From: Actinomadura sp. DC4 | Lineage (GTDB): Bacteria; Actinomycetota; Actinomycetes; Streptosporangiales; Streptosporangiaceae | Direction: 5' to 3' | Assembly: GCF_030406325.1 (NCBI RefSeq) | Contig: NZ_JAUEQY010000011.1 | Location: forward strand, 1 to 64,000 | DNA length: 64,000 nt | Shown: one piece after another, positions 61,492 through 64,000 of the stretch | Position numbering within the stretch: the first letter of the stretch is position 1 | Layout: the number at the start of each line of letters is the position of its first letter | Made by a program: the position numbers and the translations under genes | The notes under the pieces: model-generated | Databases searched by the model: none | What the model was told of the DNA's origin: nothing | What the model saw: only the letters and a program-made list of their open reading frames with translations

Positions 61492-61857
61492 TCAGCTGGT
61501 GCGCCGGAGGCGCACGCCGCCGAAGATGCCGTACGCCAGGACGCGGACGGTCGGGGCGCCGGGGATCACGGGGCCGGTATCGGAGGGGCGGCGGCCGATC
61601 AGGTTGAACCCCTCGACCACGACGTTCACGCCCTCGGGCACGGTGAGCTTCACGCCGCCGACCAGCGACACCTTGATCACGGTCGCCTCCCCCTCGGGAA
61701 GGGCGGCCTCGGTCAGGTCCAGGTCGATCCCGCCGACCGGGGTGATCACGATCGTACGGCGGCGCATCTGCCAGACGTCCTCGCGGCGGAATCCGCCCAG
61801 CAGGGTCAGGTGGAGGTCGGTGGTCTTTTCGGCCGGCGTGGGCTCAGTGTTCGTCAT
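61492..61857 (-). CDS. LiaF-like C-terminal domain protein
   Basis: 121 residues, ATG 61857, without a clear ribosome site. It is a beta-solenoid-like domain (LHLTLLGGFRREDVWQMRRR, VGGIDLDLTEA, SLVGGVKLTVPEGVNVVVEG) matching the cytoplasmic LiaF/DUF2154-type domain but without membrane helices or DUF1707. It is probably a cytoplasmic member of envelope-stress signalling; function inferred from the family. Confidence 0.8.
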   Translation of the reverse strand: MTNTEPTPAEKTTDLHLTLLGGFRREDVWQMRRRTIVITPVGGIDLDLTEAALPEGEATVIKVSLVGGVKLTVPEGVNVVVEGFNLIGRRPSDTGPVIPGAPTVRVLAYGIFGGVRLRRTS

Positions 61858-61942
61858 GGATATGACGGTATGGCGCGGATCGGCCGCCGGTTAGTCACGG
61901 TGATCACGCCTTGCCCATGACATTCGTCATCTCAGCAGACGT

Positions 61943-61973
61943 CGGCGAGCCCCGCCCAGGGCGGGGCTCGCCG
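61943..61973 (-). terminator. Terminator after the NlpC-like gene
   Basis: Perfect 13-bp stem, CGGCGAGCCCCGC (61943-61955) with GCGGGGCTCGCCG (61961-61973), five-base loop, 5 bp past the stop of the leftward gene. Confidence 0.88.
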
Positions 61974-61978
61974 AAGGC

Positions 61979-62632
61979 TCAGTGGATGGCGAGGAACCGG
62001 TAGGCGCGGTAGCCGCGCTGGTAGTTCGCCGACCAGACGTGCTGGCGGGGACCGGACTGGCCGCCGGCCTGCTCGTACACCACGGCCGGGCCGCCGACCT
62101 TGCCCTGCCAGCGGACGAACAGCGCGATGTGCGCGTCGTCGCCCGGGCCCTTGTAGTAGGCGAACGCGTCGCCCGGGGCCAGCGCCGACTTGGCGATCTC
62201 GCGGGACTTCGAGGTGTGGCCGCCGAGCGGGGTCAGCGCGGGGTTGGAGCTGCCGACAGTGAGGTTGCCGACGTTCCAGGCGAGCGAGACGTAGCCGGAG
62301 CAGTCCGCGCGGAACGTACCGGCCCGGCAGGAGGACCGCTGTCCGGAGGTGGTGTAGCAGGTGCTCTGGGAGTACGGGATGTTCGTCTTGTTCAGCCACC
62401 ACCGGGCCCGTGCGAGCACGGCGGCGCGGGTGATGCCGGTCGCCGCGCGTGCCTCGCCGCCGGCGCCGGGGCCGTTCCCCGCGAGCGAGACCTCCGCCGC
62501 CTTGTTCGTGGCCTTGTTCGCGATTATGGGTCTCGGCGCGGTGTGGCCGCCGCTCGCGGCGACGGGCACCGCGACGGCGAGGGCGGGCACGCCGAAGGCG
62601 GCGCCCAGGAGGAGCGTGTGCGTACGTTTCAT
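61979..62632 (-). CDS. Secreted NlpC/P60-like hydrolase
   Basis: 217 residues from ATG 62632 (AGGAAGAG upstream). Signal peptide 1-28, polar linker, then a C40-like domain: FRADCSGYVSLAWN with the catalytic Cys, DAHIALFVRW with the His, and extra cysteines (STCYTTSGQRSSC). It is probably a cell-wall amidase or endopeptidase. The third catalytic residue is not obvious. Confidence 0.8.
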   Translation of the reverse strand: MKRTHTLLLGAAFGVPALAVAVPVAASGGHTAPRPIIANKATNKAAEVSLAGNGPGAGGEARAATGITRAAVLARARWWLNKTNIPYSQSTCYTTSGQRSSCRAGTFRADCSGYVSLAWNVGNLTVGSSNPALTPLGGHTSKSREIAKSALAPGDAFAYYKGPGDDAHIALFVRWQGKVGGPAVVYEQAGGQSGPRQHVWSANYQRGYRAYRFLAIH

Positions 62633-62818
62633 GGTTCGTCTCTTCCTCTCGATCCGGTCGTGCACGGACGGGATCGATTGAAGGCACGGCCCTGACCGGC
62701 CGCAAGACATTCGCCGTCCGAGGTGGTCCGGGACGGTTGACTCATGTCCCGGACGCAGGTCAAGGCCATGGTGGAAACTGTCGCCCGAACGTTCCGACTC
62801 CGCTGGGGAGGACCAGCG

Positions 62819-63619
62819 ATGGCCGAGCTCCCGCCGGACACCGCCGCGACCGTCGAGGACTACGTCGGGCTGCTGAGCGCTCTCTGCGACCGCTCCGGGC
62901 TGAGCCTGCGCGGCCTCGAGCGCCGGGCCCGTACGCTCGCGCTGCCCCGCTGGCTGCCCACCTCGACGGTCAGCGACGTCTTCCGCGACCCCGGCCGGCT
63001 CACGACCATGACCGACCGGCGGGAGTTCGTCGAGTCGATCCTGCGCTGCTGCGGCGTGGCCGATCTTGAGCCCTGGCTGACCGCGCTCGACCGCCTGACC
63101 ACACGCGAGCCCGAAGCGGCGGCTCCGCGGAGAAAGGTGCCGGGCCGATGGTCAGCCGCGGCCGGCCTGGTCGCGGCCTGCGTGGTGGCCGCCGGCGTCA
63201 TGTGGTTCGCCTGGAGCCCGGGCGACGCCACGGCACCGGCGACCTGCGTGACCGGCGCGGTCCGCGACGCGACGATCGACGCGTCCGCCCTGGTCGGCAC
63301 GGACGCCAAGCGTGAGGACCCGACTCTCGACTTCGGCTACCTGCACGGCTCGGCCTGGTACGCCTCCCACGACGGAGCCACCTACTACTGGGGTCGGGGC
63401 CGCTCCGACGCCGGCACCGGGGGCGTACGGCTCGACTGGCGGGCGCGTACGGGCCCCTGGCACTCGTGTCCCGCGCTGATCACCGGCCACGAGCCGTCCG
63501 GCACCTACGTGCGCACGCCCGCGGTCCGGAAGGTGGCCGGGCGAACCGACCTCGTGATGCGCATCTGCCTGTGGGCCGACCATCCCCGGCACGCCGAGAA
63601 GTGCACGGCGACCCTCTGA
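62819..63619 (+). CDS. Membrane protein with HTH-like cytoplasmic domain
   Basis: 266 residues from ATG 62819, with GGAGGA upstream; the longer frame from 62744 is less likely. Residues 1-100 resemble the helical domain found at the N terminus of many actinobacterial proteins (VEDYVGLLSALCDRSGLSLR, LPTSTVSDVFRDP, FVESILRCCGV). One membrane helix (about 113-133) and an extracytoplasmic domain with four Cys (ATCVTGAV, WHSCPALI, RICLWADH, EKCTATL) follow. Function unknown; the layout suggests a signal-linked receptor. Confidence 0.75.
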   Translation: MAELPPDTAATVEDYVGLLSALCDRSGLSLRGLERRARTLALPRWLPTSTVSDVFRDPGRLTTMTDRREFVESILRCCGVADLEPWLTALDRLTTREPEAAAPRRKVPGRWSAAAGLVAACVVAAGVMWFAWSPGDATAPATCVTGAVRDATIDASALVGTDAKREDPTLDFGYLHGSAWYASHDGATYYWGRGRSDAGTGGVRLDWRARTGPWHSCPALITGHEPSGTYVRTPAVRKVAGRTDLVMRICLWADHPRHAEKCTATL

Positions 63620-63623
63620 GCTC

Positions 63624-64000
63624 TCAGAGCGCGGAGGCGCCGCCGTCGACGGTGAGAAAGGCGCCGTTGACGAACGCGGCCGAGTCGGAGGCGAGGTACG
63701 CCACGGCCGCCGCGATCTCCTCAGGACGGCCGACGCGGCCCGCCGGGGTGATCGCCAGGAACGGGCCGCGTTCGTCGCCAAGGGCGGTCTGGACGCCCTC
63801 GGTCTCGATGATGCCGGGCAGCACGGCGTTGACGCGGACGCCGGAGGGACCGTACTCGGCGGCCCAGATCCGGGTGAGCTGGTCGACCGCCGCCTTGCTG
63901 GAGGTGTACGCCGTGGCGCCGGTGATGCCCTTGCGCGCGGCGACCGTGCCGATGTTGACGACCAGACCGGCGCCCTTGGCCGCCATGGCCGGGATCAGCT
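63624..64000 (-). CDS. SDR-family oxidoreductase, partial
   Basis: The 3' part of a short-chain dehydrogenase runs off the window. Visible are the NIGTVAARKG strand, the YTSSK active site, RVNAVLPGIIETE, the RVGRPEEIAAAVAYLASD segment and the C-terminal LTVDGG, all typical of classical SDRs. The NAD(P)-binding N terminus is outside, so cofactor and substrate cannot be told. Confidence 0.92.
   Translation of the reverse strand, partial: LIPAMAAKGAGLVVNIGTVAARKGITGATAYTSSKAAVDQLTRIWAAEYGPSGVRVNAVLPGIIETEGVQTALGDERGPFLAITPAGRVGRPEEIAAAVAYLASDSAAFVNGAFLTVDGGASAL

Overview
The window is very GC-rich DNA from an actinomycete, with GTG starts, a strong preference for the CGTACG hexamer in coding DNA, ECF-type promoter motifs and WXG100/type VII secretion genes. 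The gene set (EccB, EccC, EccD, mycosin and very long LonelyCys-type proteins) fits a filamentous actinobacterium such as Streptomycetales or Streptosporangiales. The genus cannot be fixed from the sequence. The left edge (about 1-349) is not genuine genome. It consists of homopolymer runs plus a recognisable Illumina adapter read-through, so the window begins at an assembly end.

Bases 350 to 43061 form one type VII (ESX-like) secretion locus. Two divergent units start around 40.18 kb. Rightward run eccD and eccB, closed by a strong terminator. Leftward run eccC, a mycosin, a beta-helix protein with two CbxX-type AAA+ domains, a membrane-anchored LysM-like protein, a 25.3-kb gene for an 8420-residue protein, and then five small to medium genes of the WXG100/PPE-like kind. 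No eccE was found. The giant protein has a CpnT-like N-terminal domain, a Pro/Thr-rich linker and about 3000 residues of helical repeats. These are followed by a LonelyCys-like domain, a macro domain, an OTU-like cysteine-protease domain, a beta-rich region and a helical tail. It contains only two cysteines, both at the predicted active positions. The mycosin has lost all three catalytic residues (Asp, His, Ser replaced by Gly, Thr, Glu).

From 43.2 to 48.9 kb lie secreted or envelope genes: a GH16 glucanase with CBM13 and F5/8C modules, a frameshifted GNAT acetyltransferase with a duplicated fragment of its own 5' end, a CHRD-domain protein, a lipoprotein of the 'secreted repeat' family and an NlpC/P60 hydrolase. 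Three of these share a TGAACC-N16-CGTW promoter motif about 45 bp before the start codon, so they look like one ECF-sigma regulon. From 48.9 to 54.0 kb there is a MacAB-like export system: two divergent membrane-fusion proteins with a tandem direct-repeat box between them, an ABC ATPase, a permease and a small membrane protein.

The rest (54.3-64.0 kb) is ordinary actinobacterial chromosome with some decay. It holds a hotdog thioesterase fused to a DUF6817-like domain, a LysR remnant, a membrane coiled-coil protein, a GarA-like FHA protein, a broken FAD-dependent amino-acid oxidase and a small secreted protein. These are followed by a NarL-type two-component system with a DUF2306-like membrane protein, a LiaF-like protein, a secreted NlpC-like hydrolase, a single-pass membrane protein and the 3' part of an SDR gene cut by the window edge. 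No rRNA, tRNA, CRISPR array or insertion sequence was seen.
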